Assembly (NCBI RefSeq): GCF_020034655.1
Contig: NZ_JAIQDJ010000001.1
Span: 558,001-622,000 of the forward strand
Source: Thermomonas beijingensis
Lineage (GTDB): Bacteria; Pseudomonadota; Gammaproteobacteria; Xanthomonadales; Xanthomonadaceae
DNA length: 64,000 bases
Direction of reading: 5' to 3'
This document shows, one piece after another, positions 55,142 to 63,804 of this stretch (the first letter of the stretch is position 1; the number at the start of each line of letters is the position of its first letter). Below the pieces are notes generated by a model. The model ran no database searches, was not told the origin of the DNA, and saw nothing but the letters and a program-made list of their open reading frames with translations. A program made the translations under genes and the position numbers.

Positions 55142-57526
55142 TTACTCCAATCCGCTCTGGCTGGCCTGGACGGCGTTGCCGCCAGCGGCCTGCTGTGTGA
55201 AATAGATTTGTGCTGCACCGGGGGCGGTGGTGCTGTTGTTGTCGAGCACAATGCCGCCGGTGCCGCCGGGGGTGGCAAGGGCGGCATTGGCGGTGGCCGT
55301 CGTGCCCCAGCTGACCGTGTTACCGGTGCCATTACGCAGGTTGTTGAGCTGGTACATGTACAGACAGGCACCGTTGCAACCGGTCTGGTTGCCCAGGTAC
55401 GGCATGCTGAAGTAGATGTATTCGTTGCTGCCCTGCTTGGCATAGGTGACCGGTGACCAGTTCCAGACGCCGGTGAGGCAGTCGTTGTTGACATTGTTGC
55501 AATTTGCGCCGACCACTGGCCCCTTGACCTGGGAGCTCATGACCCCGTTCGTGAGCAAAATCTTCCAGAGCGTCGGGTTGAATGTCGTGGTGGGATCCCC
55601 GCCGACGATGTACATCGCGCCGGTGCCGTTACTGCTGTTGTAGTAAGCGTCATCGAACGCGCCGGCATACAGGCTGCTGACCCGGCTGTTGCCGCGGCCC
55701 ACGTAGGCGCGCTGGGCAGGCTGCGCACCGGCGGCAAAGCCGGGGGTGAAGCGCGCCACCACGCGGCAGGCACTCTGGTCGCCACCCGTCGTGGTGTCGG
55801 GCGCGCAGTTGGTGGTATCGCCGGCGGTGCCGTCGTTGAACAGGAAAGCGAATACGCTGCCGCTGCCCGCGGGGGTACCGGTGACGATCACGGATTCGCG
55901 CAGGCCGGTGGAGTCGACGTTCGCCAGCTTGGCGCTGTCGTACTTGGTGCCATTGGTAGAGTTGATACGATGCAGTTTGCCACCCAAATCACCCGCGCCG
56001 CTCTGGCTGCCGATATAGACATTGCCGTTGTAGTACACCGGCGCGGATAGTTTCATGCCACTGGCCACCGGGGCCGGGAAGCCGCCGCTGGTCACCTCGG
56101 CGGGGGTGCCTTTGAACACGCCGGTGAACTTGTGCAGCTGGCCGTTGCCATCGCCCACGTAGAGCTCGTCTTTGGCGTAGTCCACAAATGGCGAGGAATA
56201 GGTCGGGGTGCTGCCCGTGTTGGTGATGCCAAAGAGTGTGATCGCGGTCATGGCTGCCGCTGAACCGCTGCGCGCAGCGGCATACGCGGTAGCACTGCTG
56301 GAGGTGATGGCGGTGGGGTTGGCAGCCGCCGCAAGGCGAGCGGCGCTGGTGGTAAGTGCGGCCGGCTTCAGCAACACCAACTGCAGGGTATTGCCATTGC
56401 GCTGGATGAAGGCCACCTGCTTGGCATTGTCATGCCAGGACAAGACGGGTGAGGTTTCCACCACGTAGCCGTCACCTGTGTTGTAGGACCACATCACGTT
56501 GGGCGCCTTGGCGTCGTCGGCGGCATCGCGACCGGTGGCGGTGGTGCAGGTGCCGTTATACAGCTGGTTGAAGGCGATGATGGTGGGCTGGCCGGCGGTG
56601 CCGCTGCCGTTGACGCCGCCAGGGCCAGTCACATTGCTCAAGCCATTGCTGATATGGCCGTCGGGGATGTTCCCCAGCGTGTTGGCAGTGATGGTGATGG
56701 TGGACGACGTGATGGCGGTGGCGATATAGCCGGTTTGGCCGCTCCAGCGATTCACCGCATCACGCAGGTTCTGAATCGTGTTAGCCACACCATTGATGCG
56801 GAAATTCTGTTGGGTATTGCTGGTGCTGCTGGCGGTGAGAACCACTTGGCGTGGGCCTGCCGGACCAATCGTGAAGGTTTGCAGGTTGTTGGGGACAGCG
56901 CTGAACGTGTATACCCAAGTTTCGTTGGTGCCAGCCACTTGGGTGGCGCCCGGAGCATTGGTGGGGTACACGATAAAGTCGGTAGGGCAGTTGGCTGCGC
57001 TGACCGGCTGGGTAATATCAAACCGGTACTTGGCCGGATATACCCCTTCCATGCCTCGGCCGCCCTGCCCATTGGTGCCGCCGCCGAGCACATTGCTCCA
57101 GTCGCGCACCACGCTGCTGTCGGGGGCTTGCGGAGTATCCGTGCAGTGCCAGCTGCGGGGGTCCGGGCCACGCTTGGTGGGGCAAGCCGCAGGGGTGGCC
57201 TTTGCCGTGGCGGCAACGGCGGAGCCGGCACCGGGTTGCAGCGTGTTGGTGCGCGGCGCGGCAGGCGCAGGCATTTCGGCATCAATGCGCCGCAGCAACT
57301 GGGCAAGATAGCGCGGGTCGTTGTACAGCCGGCCCATGTCTGCATTGCGGCCAGCGGCGGCAAATTCATCCGGCGTCATGGGTTTGCTGTACACCACGGA
57401 GCGGCTGCTCCAGTCGGTGACTGCAGGAATATTGCCGGGGTCTGTTTGCTTGTCCGTTGCATGCGCAGAGGACAGTCCGCAAAGACCCATTGCGCACGCA
57501 AGCGCAAGCGAATTGGTGTAACGCAT
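55142..57526 (-). CDS. Secreted beta-propeller-like protein heading the RiPP operon
   Basis: Protein of 794 residues. A signal peptide (MRYTNSLALACAMGLCGLSSAHA) is preceded by GGGGG-AC before ATG 57526; a start 16 codons upstream is rejected. The sequence has repeated blade-like strands such as SPFVDYAKDELYVGDGNGQLHKFTG and APVYYNGNVYIGSQSG, and many Asn/Thr/Gly loops with paired cysteines. The long middle resembles PilY1/PQQ-propeller proteins but no pilus or Ca-site match is convincing, so I do not call it PilY1. Its stop lies six bases before the peptide start, with the peptide's ribosome site inside it. Confidence 0.75.
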   Translation of the reverse strand: MRYTNSLALACAMGLCGLSSAHATDKQTDPGNIPAVTDWSSRSVVYSKPMTPDEFAAAGRNADMGRLYNDPRYLAQLLRRIDAEMPAPAAPRTNTLQPGAGSAVAATAKATPAACPTKRGPDPRSWHCTDTPQAPDSSVVRDWSNVLGGGTNGQGGRGMEGVYPAKYRFDITQPVSAANCPTDFIVYPTNAPGATQVAGTNETWVYTFSAVPNNLQTFTIGPAGPRQVVLTASSTSNTQQNFRINGVANTIQNLRDAVNRWSGQTGYIATAITSSTITITANTLGNIPDGHISNGLSNVTGPGGVNGSGTAGQPTIIAFNQLYNGTCTTATGRDAADDAKAPNVMWSYNTGDGYVVETSPVLSWHDNAKQVAFIQRNGNTLQLVLLKPAALTTSAARLAAAANPTAITSSSATAYAAARSGSAAAMTAITLFGITNTGSTPTYSSPFVDYAKDELYVGDGNGQLHKFTGVFKGTPAEVTSGGFPAPVASGMKLSAPVYYNGNVYIGSQSGAGDLGGKLHRINSTNGTKYDSAKLANVDSTGLRESVIVTGTPAGSGSVFAFLFNDGTAGDTTNCAPDTTTGGDQSACRVVARFTPGFAAGAQPAQRAYVGRGNSRVSSLYAGAFDDAYYNSSNGTGAMYIVGGDPTTTFNPTLWKILLTNGVMSSQVKGPVVGANCNNVNNDCLTGVWNWSPVTYAKQGSNEYIYFSMPYLGNQTGCNGACLYMYQLNNLRNGTGNTVSWGTTATANAALATPGGTGGIVLDNNSTTAPGAAQIYFTQQAAGGNAVQASQSGLE

Positions 57527-57787
57527 AGATGTCCCCCTGAAGTCGAATCTGGCATGCCAACAAAGTGGCGGCATGGTAACAGATGGGCGTCACACAAACG
57601 GAAAGAGCATCTTTATTTTTTTTTCGTAATGTGCGTTTGAGCTAAAAAGTGACACGGGAGGTCAGTTGTTGCCGTGTGAGGGTTAAGTATTCGAAAATTA
57701 ACAAGTGGTCTGGTAGGGTGAAGCCACATAAATTGCTGCAGTGCAGCAATAGTTTTGCGAAATCCCCCCCCCGCAATGTCCTGGATG
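57527..57787 (-). promoter_or_regulatory. Upstream region of the RiPP operon
   Basis: 261 bases between the esterase stop and the propeller gene. It holds a small hairpin (57732-57750, 8-9 bp arms of ATTGCTGC) and an A/T-rich stretch at about 57610-57630 whose minus strand reads AAAAAAAAATAAAG. Promoter signals are not clear enough to place. Confidence 0.4.
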
Positions 57788-58750
57788 TCAGCGCCGGACT
57801 TGCCCCACCGCACGGTCAATCCAGTCCGCTACCGCACGGGTGTAGTTCGAAGCCAGGCCCAGCTGCTGGTTGATTGCGCCGTGTTGCATGGCCTCCGGTA
57901 GCACCTGCATGGACACGCCAAGCGCGCGCGCGCGTTGCTCGAGTTTGCGTGCTTCATCACAGGGTGCGGTGGGAAAGTGGCGGGTGCTGGAGCACACCAG
58001 CAGCATCGGCAGTGCGTTGCGGTTGAGTTGTTGCAGTGGCGACACCGATGCCCAGTAGGCCGGGTCACTGCCGAAGGCGTCGTGATACAGCTGAGGTACG
58101 CGCGCCTGCCCCATCAAGGCCGGCACATCCAGTGCGCCGCTGTCCAGTGACACCACGCCCAGTGGACGGCGTGCACCGGCTTGGCGCAGCAATGCAGGTG
58201 CACTGCCCAGCAGGGCCACCAGATGGGCACCGGCCGAATGCCCCATCAGCACCACGCGCTCCGGATCCGCCCGCCATTGCCGCGCATGCTGTTGCACAGA
58301 AGCCAAGGCGGCAGCCACATCGCGGGCTTGGGTCATGGGGTCGGCCGCTGGCTCCAGCCGGTTGTTGACCGAAACAAATACAAAGCCTTTGCCCAGCCAG
58401 TACGTCGCTTTGTTGTCGACCACACTGGCATAGGCCTTGTCGCCACGCCGCCAGCCGCCACCGTGCACCATGAACAGCACGGGCGCGTTAGCGTGCAGCT
58501 GGGCGGGCAGATACACGTCGTAGCGCTGCTTGGGGTCTTGGCCATAGGCGATATCACGCTCAACGTCCGCACCTGGCGGCACACTGGCCAGCAATGCCCG
58601 TTCATGGCCTTCTGCATCGCTTTGCAGGCCGTCCTGCAGGTGTTGCAGGATGCGCTCGCGAATGCGTTGTTGGGCGGGAACCGGGCTACTTGCAGTGGCA
58701 AGCAAACCCAGTGCAAGCAGGCAAACCAGAGTTGGGGCAGCAACGCGCAT
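57788..58750 (-). CDS. Secreted alpha/beta hydrolase (esterase)
   Basis: Protein of 320 residues with a signal peptide (MRVAAPTLVCLLALGLLATASS). The oxyanion motif HGGGWRRGD and the nucleophile GHSAGAHLVALLGS put it in the carboxylesterase/HSL-like group; the third-triad histidine is probably in EAMQHGAIN. The start at 58750 begins the signal peptide; an ATG 13 codons upstream is less likely. Substrate unknown, probably a small ester or peptide ester in the periplasm. Confidence 0.88.
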   Translation of the reverse strand: MRVAAPTLVCLLALGLLATASSPVPAQQRIRERILQHLQDGLQSDAEGHERALLASVPPGADVERDIAYGQDPKQRYDVYLPAQLHANAPVLFMVHGGGWRRGDKAYASVVDNKATYWLGKGFVFVSVNNRLEPAADPMTQARDVAAALASVQQHARQWRADPERVVLMGHSAGAHLVALLGSAPALLRQAGARRPLGVVSLDSGALDVPALMGQARVPQLYHDAFGSDPAYWASVSPLQQLNRNALPMLLVCSSTRHFPTAPCDEARKLEQRARALGVSMQVLPEAMQHGAINQQLGLASNYTRAVADWIDRAVGQVRR

Positions 58751-58920
58751 GGCCGGCAATCCATTGGGAGGTTGATGGCGACAACGCACGGCACGGACAA
58801 GTGGTTGACCTGTGGCCCTGAGTGACAGCTGTCATCGACGACCACTGACGCTTGCACGTGGCATGAGAATCCTGCTTGCGGACAATGCACAGCGTCCAAT
58901 CCGGACGCAGGAGAACCCCC

Positions 58921-59181
58921 ATGAATACCCAGACCCAATCCCGCCCAGTGTTTGCAGAGCAGCTACAGGGGAAAGTGGGTGAGTTGATGGATCGTGTCAC
59001 CAGCGAGGCGCCCGGCGCAGAGCGTTCGCGCCTGTTGCGCTGGCTGTTGCTGGCGGTTACCGTGTTTGTGTTGTGGCGTATCGGGCGCGGCGCGAAGAAA
59101 CTGTTCTGGAGCCTGTTCGGGATCGGCATGGCGCTGTGGTGGAGCGGCGGTGCGGTGTGGTTTTTCCGGCACGTCAACTAA
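58921..59181 (+). CDS. Small membrane protein of unknown function
   Basis: An 86-residue protein. The first half is polar and helical (QTQSRPVFAEQLQGKVGELM). Two hydrophobic segments (about 37-55 and 61-82, with WLLLAVTVFVLWRIG and FGIGMALWWSGGAVWFF) predict two membrane helices. No family recognised. The ATG at 58921 follows AGGAGAA at 58909-58915. It lies upstream of the SET-domain gene in the same direction. Confidence 0.65.
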   Translation: MNTQTQSRPVFAEQLQGKVGELMDRVTSEAPGAERSRLLRWLLLAVTVFVLWRIGRGAKKLFWSLFGIGMALWWSGGAVWFFRHVN

Positions 59182-59252
59182 CCACGATGGGGCGATGACG
59201 GATGGCTGATCTTGCGCCAGAATGGCGCCATCCCAGAGCACTTGTTGCCACG

Positions 59253-59717
59253 ATGCCGAAAAAAATCGCGACCCGTAAATCCACCATCCACGGCAATGGC
59301 ATGTTCGCAGTTGCCGCAATTGCCAAAGGCGAGCGATTGATCGAATACAAGGGCCAGCGGCGCACCCATGAGGAGGTGGATGCCGGTGAGAGTGGCGACA
59401 TCGAAAGCGGCCATACCTTCTTGTTCACGCTCAACGATGCGTGGGTGATCGACGCCAACATCGAAGGCAATGCGGCGCGTTGGATCAACCACAGCTGCGC
59501 GCCCAATTGCGAGGCAGTGCTCGTGGAGGATGCAGGCGCGCCGGCAAAGTCGCGGGTGTTCATCGAGGCAATTCGTGCCATCAAACCCGGCGAAGAATTG
59601 ACCTACGACTACGGCATCACCTTGGCCGAACGCCACACCGGGCGGCTGAAAAAAATCTGGGCTTGCCGCTGCGGCTCGAAAAAATGCACGGGCACGATGC
59701 TGAAGTCGAAGCGATAG
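59253..59717 (+). CDS. SET-domain protein-lysine methyltransferase
   Basis: A 154-residue single SET domain. Motifs: HGNGMFAVAAIAKGE at the N-terminus, WINHSCAPNCEAVL for the SAM/active-site knot, EELTYDYG for the catalytic tyrosine, and a post-SET cysteine cluster CRCGSKKCTGTM. Such small SET proteins are widespread in Xanthomonadaceae, Bordetella and chlamydiae; targets are mostly unknown. The ATG at 59253 (MPKKIATRKS) is chosen; an in-frame start 17 codons upstream is rejected. It converges on the lipoprotein operon with three bases between stops. Confidence 0.9.
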   Translation: MPKKIATRKSTIHGNGMFAVAAIAKGERLIEYKGQRRTHEEVDAGESGDIESGHTFLFTLNDAWVIDANIEGNAARWINHSCAPNCEAVLVEDAGAPAKSRVFIEAIRAIKPGEELTYDYGITLAERHTGRLKKIWACRCGSKKCTGTMLKSKR

Positions 59718-59720
59718 CGT

Positions 59721-60470
59721 TCACTCGCCTTCGTGCGGCCAACTGATGCCAAGCTCACTGACCACCAGCGCGTTGCCGATGGCTGGCCAGCGCGGGTCGT
59801 CGCTGCGAAAGACGGTATCGCCAGTGGGCAGCGCCGTGGCAGTGGTGCGGGTGCGTGCAGCCAAGGTGACCCGATGAAACAGCTTGTCGCCTACCGCGTT
59901 GGCCAGCTTGCCACCGTGCCAGTCCTGCACGCTGCCGCCGTAATCCCAATCCAGTCCATAAAAACTGATCGGTGCGCCATTGCGTTTGACTAACTCGGCC
60001 AACGTCATTCCCGGGTGCAGGCCATTGACATCGTGCCAGCGTGAATCAGGATCGGTGATGCGCAATTCCTGAATCGGTGCATCCTGGTTGTTGGGTTGTT
60101 CGGGGTCGAGCACCAACTGCAGCCGCTGTTTGGCATCGTCGGGGAACACGGTCAGCACCGGCACTGCGCCTTCACCCTCGGCACCGGGCAGGCGGTCATC
60201 GCGCACATTGGTTTTACCAAACCGGGCTTCAAGTTCAGCGCGGGTGGTGAGTGGGCCCAGACTGCCGGGCAGTTCCCAGGTTTCTGTCGCTGCCGGTGCC
60301 GCGTGTGCTGCGGTTGCCGGTGCTGCAGTGGCCGCAGGCGCGGTGGATGCCGCCGTGCCGGGGTTGGGCGCAGCTGATGGGGCGGGTGTTGGTGTGGGTG
60401 TGCATGCACTGAGTGCTGCCACAAGGCTGCTGAGTCCCAGCGCGAAGATGCGCACAGAGGATGAGTTCAT
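59721..60470 (-). CDS. Lipoprotein of unknown function, Ala/Pro-rich linker
   Basis: Protein of 249 residues. The lipobox LSAC (residues 20-23) is followed by a 40-residue Ala/Pro/Thr linker. The globular part begins TWELPGSLGPLTTRAELEARFG and includes GLHPGMTLAELVKRNGAPISFYGLDWDYGG, two repeats of a SmpA/BamE-like 'G(M)T-AEL-R-G' pattern. I infer a periplasmic BamE-like fold but not a function. It is third in a four-base-overlapping operon of lipoproteins. Confidence 0.78.
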   Translation of the reverse strand: MNSSSVRIFALGLSSLVAALSACTPTPTPAPSAAPNPGTAASTAPAATAAPATAAHAAPAATETWELPGSLGPLTTRAELEARFGKTNVRDDRLPGAEGEGAVPVLTVFPDDAKQRLQLVLDPEQPNNQDAPIQELRITDPDSRWHDVNGLHPGMTLAELVKRNGAPISFYGLDWDYGGSVQDWHGGKLANAVGDKLFHRVTLAARTRTTATALPTGDTVFRSDDPRWPAIGNALVVSELGISWPHEGE

Positions 60471-60838
60471 TTGCTGGGTACCGGTTCTGCGGTGGACGTG
60501 GCATTTGCGGTTGCGGCGGGGGGCGCAGGCAGTGCGGGTGCGGGGTTGCCAGGTTGCATCGTCGGGTCGCTGTTGTCAGCTGTGGCAGGCGTGTTGGCAT
60601 CTGCCGTCGCGGTATCCTCGGCTTGCACTTGCGGGGTGGCGAGCGGGGGTGGTTGTGGAATGGCTACCCCGGGGTCGGGCATGCCGGTTACCGAACCGCC
60701 CTTGGTGGCTGGTGCGGGCAGGGCTTCGCTGCCGATGGTTGGGTTGCCGTCGGTGGGGGTGGGCTTGCTGCAGGCGCTTGCCAACATACCTGCAAGCAGC
60801 AGGCTGCCCAAGCGGGCAGCAAAACGAAGAGTAGGCAT
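60467..60838 (-). CDS. Low-complexity lipoprotein
   Basis: Protein of 123 residues. After a lipobox (LASAC, 21-25) nearly the whole chain is Ala/Pro/Thr/Asp-rich (for example PPPLATPQVQAEDTATADAN). No domain is seen; it may be a spacer or disordered surface lipoprotein. The ATG at 60838 lies two bases after the upstream gene's stop, and its own stop overlaps the next start by four bases. Confidence 0.7.
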   Translation of the reverse strand: MPTLRFAARLGSLLLAGMLASACSKPTPTDGNPTIGSEALPAPATKGGSVTGMPDPGVAIPQPPPLATPQVQAEDTATADANTPATADNSDPTMQPGNPAPALPAPPAATANATSTAEPVPSK

Positions 60839-60840
60839 GT

Positions 60841-61392
60841 TCAATCCATCCGTAGCGTGATTTGGCTGGCGTCAATGTCCACGCGCTCGATGCGGCGACT
60901 GGCGATGCGCCCATAAGTGCTGTCATCCAGCCGATACACGGGCTCTTCACGAGCGTAGTCGAGCAGCCAGCTATTGAGCATGGAACGAGCGGAATCATTC
61001 ATCATTCCACCCAGTGCCGGCACATCCACCGACACGATTTCGGGATTATCCAGATGCAGGCCATGCGTGCCGGCATCAAACCGCAATCCACTTTCCAGCG
61101 CGAAATGGCCGGACGGCGAACGGCTGGCAGTGCCCGGCCCACCAATGCCGATATCCAGCTCCAGCCGCAGACGGCCGCCACCGGGCAGGCTCAATCGCGG
61201 GTTCAATAAGCTGAGGTTGAGTAGCCCTCCCAACTTCTTGTAATCGCGCGGGAACTTGCGATCCAGTTGCGCCTGCAATTGTGGTGCACTGAAATGGATA
61301 TCGCGGCCCAGCAGCACGTCGGCCCCCAAGCTGGAGCAGGCACTGAGCAGGCAGGCAATGACAATCAGCAGGAAGACGACGCTACGGCGCAT
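60841..61392 (-). CDS. DUF1439 lipoprotein
   Basis: Protein of 183 residues with a lipobox (LLSAC, 15-19) and a DUF1439/YceB-like beta-rich fold. FSAPQLQAQLDRKFPRDYKKLGG and the strand pattern LNPRLSLPGGGRLRLELDIGI fit the TULIP-like family. Relatives are periplasmic lipoproteins of unknown role, perhaps lipid binding. It starts the three-gene lipoprotein operon. Confidence 0.84.
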   Translation of the reverse strand: MRRSVVFLLIVIACLLSACSSLGADVLLGRDIHFSAPQLQAQLDRKFPRDYKKLGGLLNLSLLNPRLSLPGGGRLRLELDIGIGGPGTASRSPSGHFALESGLRFDAGTHGLHLDNPEIVSVDVPALGGMMNDSARSMLNSWLLDYAREEPVYRLDDSTYGRIASRRIERVDIDASQITLRMD

Positions 61393-61471
61393 GAGGATGA
61401 TGGCATGGGGAAAGTGCGCACCTTAGCGCGCAGCGGTGATGCTGTGTCAATCCGCTGCGCGCGTGGTGACC

Positions 61472-63523
61472 TCAATCTTCCTCGGGATGTGGCTTGTAGG
61501 TGTCTGCCAACTTTTTCTGCACTGCCGCTGGAACCGGCTCGTAATGGCTGAAATCCAGTGCATAGCGTCCGCGCCCGGCGGTGGCCGACTTCAGCTCGGC
61601 GGCATAGCCCTCCAATTCGAACAAGGGCACTTGCGCCCGAATCACAATCTCGCCACCGCGCAGGGCATCGGTGCCACTGATGCGTGCACGCTTGGACGAT
61701 AGTCCGCCACTGACATCACCCATATGCTGCTCGGGGGCGCTGACTTCCAGGTCCACGATGGGTTCCAGTACCTGCGGGTGCGCGTGGGAAATTGCGTCCA
61801 GGAACGCCCGTTTGCCGGCCGCGATGAACGCCACTTCCTTGCTGTCCACCGGATGATGTTTGCCGTCGTACACCGTGACCCTGACGTCTTGCATCGGGTA
61901 GCCGGCCAATGCGCCGGCACCGAGGACCTGGCGCACGCCTTTTTCCACCGCCGGTAAAAATTGGCCGGGAATGGTGCCGCCCTTGACCGCATCCACAAAC
62001 TCGAAGCCGCCGCCACGTGGCAGCGGTTCGATGCGCAGGAAGACTTCACCAAACTGGCCGGCACCACCGGTTTGCTTTTTATGCCGATGATGGCCTTCTG
62101 CCGGCAGGCTGATGGTTTCGCGATACGCAATCCGCGGAGGATGCGATTTCACCTCTACGGTGAAGCGGTCTTTCAGGCGTTGCAACATCACCCGCAGATG
62201 CAAATCCGACAGCCCGCGAATCACGGTTTCATTGGTTTCGGTGTTGTGTTCGACCGCAAACGCCGGGTCTTCTTCGGCCAATTTATGCAATGCCGTGGCC
62301 AACTTCTGTTCCTGACCTTTGCTGGCCGGCTCTACCGCCAGACCGAACATGGGTTTGGGGAAGTTGAGCGGTGCCAGATGGATATGGTCTTCGTCGTGCG
62401 AGTCGTGCAGCACGGCATCAAAATGCAGCTCGTCGATCTTGGCCACCGCCGCGATATCCCCCGGGATAGCCTGGCTGATTTCGATATGGTCTTTACCCTT
62501 GAGTTTGAACAAATGGCCGACCTTGAACGGCTTCTTGCCGTCATCCACAAATAATTGGGCGTCTTTTTTCACCGTGCCTTGGTAGACGCGGAAAATGCCG
62601 AGCTTGCCAACGAATGGGTCGTTGACGATCTTGAATACATCGGCAATCACATGCGCCGATGGATCGGGTTTGGCATCAATCGGGTCACTGCCTTTCATGA
62701 AGGGTGGCGAGTTGGCCTCGCCGGGGTGCGGAAACAAGGTTTCGGCAATGTCCAGCAATTCCTTGACACCGGCTCCGGTACGCGCCGACACAAAGCAGAT
62801 TGGCAGCAAGTGCCCTTCCCGCAGGCATTGCTCGAAGGCATCGTGCAGCTCGGTGCCAGACAAGCCAGTTTCGCCCACATCCAGGTAGTGATCCATCACG
62901 GTTTCATTGATTTCCACCACCTGGTCGATGATCTTTTGGTGCCAGTCGGCGACCGCGCCGAGGTCGCTGTCACCGCTGGTTGACCCAAAGCAATCCACAA
63001 CTTGGTTGCCGCCCCCTGCCGGCAAATTGAGCGGGAGCAACTCGGGGCCGAATTCCTCACGCAGGGCATTGACCAATCCGGCAAGATCGGCACCGGCATG
63101 TTCAATCTTGTTGATCACGATGGCACGGCACAGACTGCGCTGTTTGGCGTACTCCAGCATGCGGCGGGTGCCATGCGCGATACCGATATCGGCATCCACC
63201 ACAATCGCAACCGTTTCGACTGCCGCCAGCGCACCCAGTGCGGGGCCACGGAAATCGGGATAGCCGGGAGTGTCAATCAAGTTGAGATGGATGTGCTGGC
63301 CGGAACTGGCCAAGTGGTCGGTACTGGCAATCGCGGCATCCAGCGAGTGACCGCGTTCTTTTTCTATGGGATCGAAGTCGGAGACCGTGCTGCCGCGTTC
63401 GATGCTGCCTGCTGTTTGCAGTGCGCCGCCGGCATGCAGCAGGGCTTCGAACAACGTGGTCTTGCCGGCGCCAGGGTGGCCTGCCAAGGCCACATTGCGG
63501 ATTTGTGATGTGCTGTAGGACAT
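61472..63523 (-). CDS. Elongation factor G-like protein (second EF-G type)
   Basis: Protein of 683 residues. GTPase motifs: G1 AGHPGAGKTTL, G3 DTPGYPDF, G4 VINKIEHAG, G5 near FVSARTGAG. EF-G domains II-V follow, ending with GDVSGGLSSKRARI and LKSATAGRGRYALDFSHYEPVP. It is the EF-G-like group found beside a normal fusA in many proteobacteria, with changes in the G1 region; a role in recycling or stress is not proven. AAAGGAGGAA before ATG 63523 is a strong ribosome site; the 86 in-frame codons upstream are not protein-like. Confidence 0.92.
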   Translation of the reverse strand: MSYSTSQIRNVALAGHPGAGKTTLFEALLHAGGALQTAGSIERGSTVSDFDPIEKERGHSLDAAIASTDHLASSGQHIHLNLIDTPGYPDFRGPALGALAAVETVAIVVDADIGIAHGTRRMLEYAKQRSLCRAIVINKIEHAGADLAGLVNALREEFGPELLPLNLPAGGGNQVVDCFGSTSGDSDLGAVADWHQKIIDQVVEINETVMDHYLDVGETGLSGTELHDAFEQCLREGHLLPICFVSARTGAGVKELLDIAETLFPHPGEANSPPFMKGSDPIDAKPDPSAHVIADVFKIVNDPFVGKLGIFRVYQGTVKKDAQLFVDDGKKPFKVGHLFKLKGKDHIEISQAIPGDIAAVAKIDELHFDAVLHDSHDEDHIHLAPLNFPKPMFGLAVEPASKGQEQKLATALHKLAEEDPAFAVEHNTETNETVIRGLSDLHLRVMLQRLKDRFTVEVKSHPPRIAYRETISLPAEGHHRHKKQTGGAGQFGEVFLRIEPLPRGGGFEFVDAVKGGTIPGQFLPAVEKGVRQVLGAGALAGYPMQDVRVTVYDGKHHPVDSKEVAFIAAGKRAFLDAISHAHPQVLEPIVDLEVSAPEQHMGDVSGGLSSKRARISGTDALRGGEIVIRAQVPLFELEGYAAELKSATAGRGRYALDFSHYEPVPAAVQKKLADTYKPHPEED

Positions 63524-63804
63524 GAGCCCGTTCCTCCTTTCGGTGTGCGTGGAGAGAGCGTCATGGCTGTCCGCGTCCCACGCCGACGCGTGGGCGTTCG
63601 ACGGGCGGTCATGGCATTGCCACCTTAGCGCAGCTGGCGCGCTCACGCTCGTGCAATGCAGCATTGACACAACGCTGGTGGCTTGCTGTCGGCGCGCTAA
63701 ACACAGTTCAGACCGGCCGGCTCCATTCAGCTTCGCGTCAAGCGTACAGTCGCAGTGTGGGCGTACGCCGGACACTTCCAACTCCCGGCGACGGGGATTT
63801 CAAC
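63524..63804. other. Divergent intergenic region, no gene seen
   Basis: 281 bases between the EF-G-like gene and the next plus-strand gene. TTGACA at 63664-63669 is a perfect -35 hexamer but has no good -10 at 17 bases. I see no other element. Confidence 0.4.

Noticed and set aside
55142-57526. Calling the propeller protein PilY1
   Set aside because: Blade-like repeats are present, but I see no convincing calcium site or von Willebrand domain, and no minor pilin genes are nearby.
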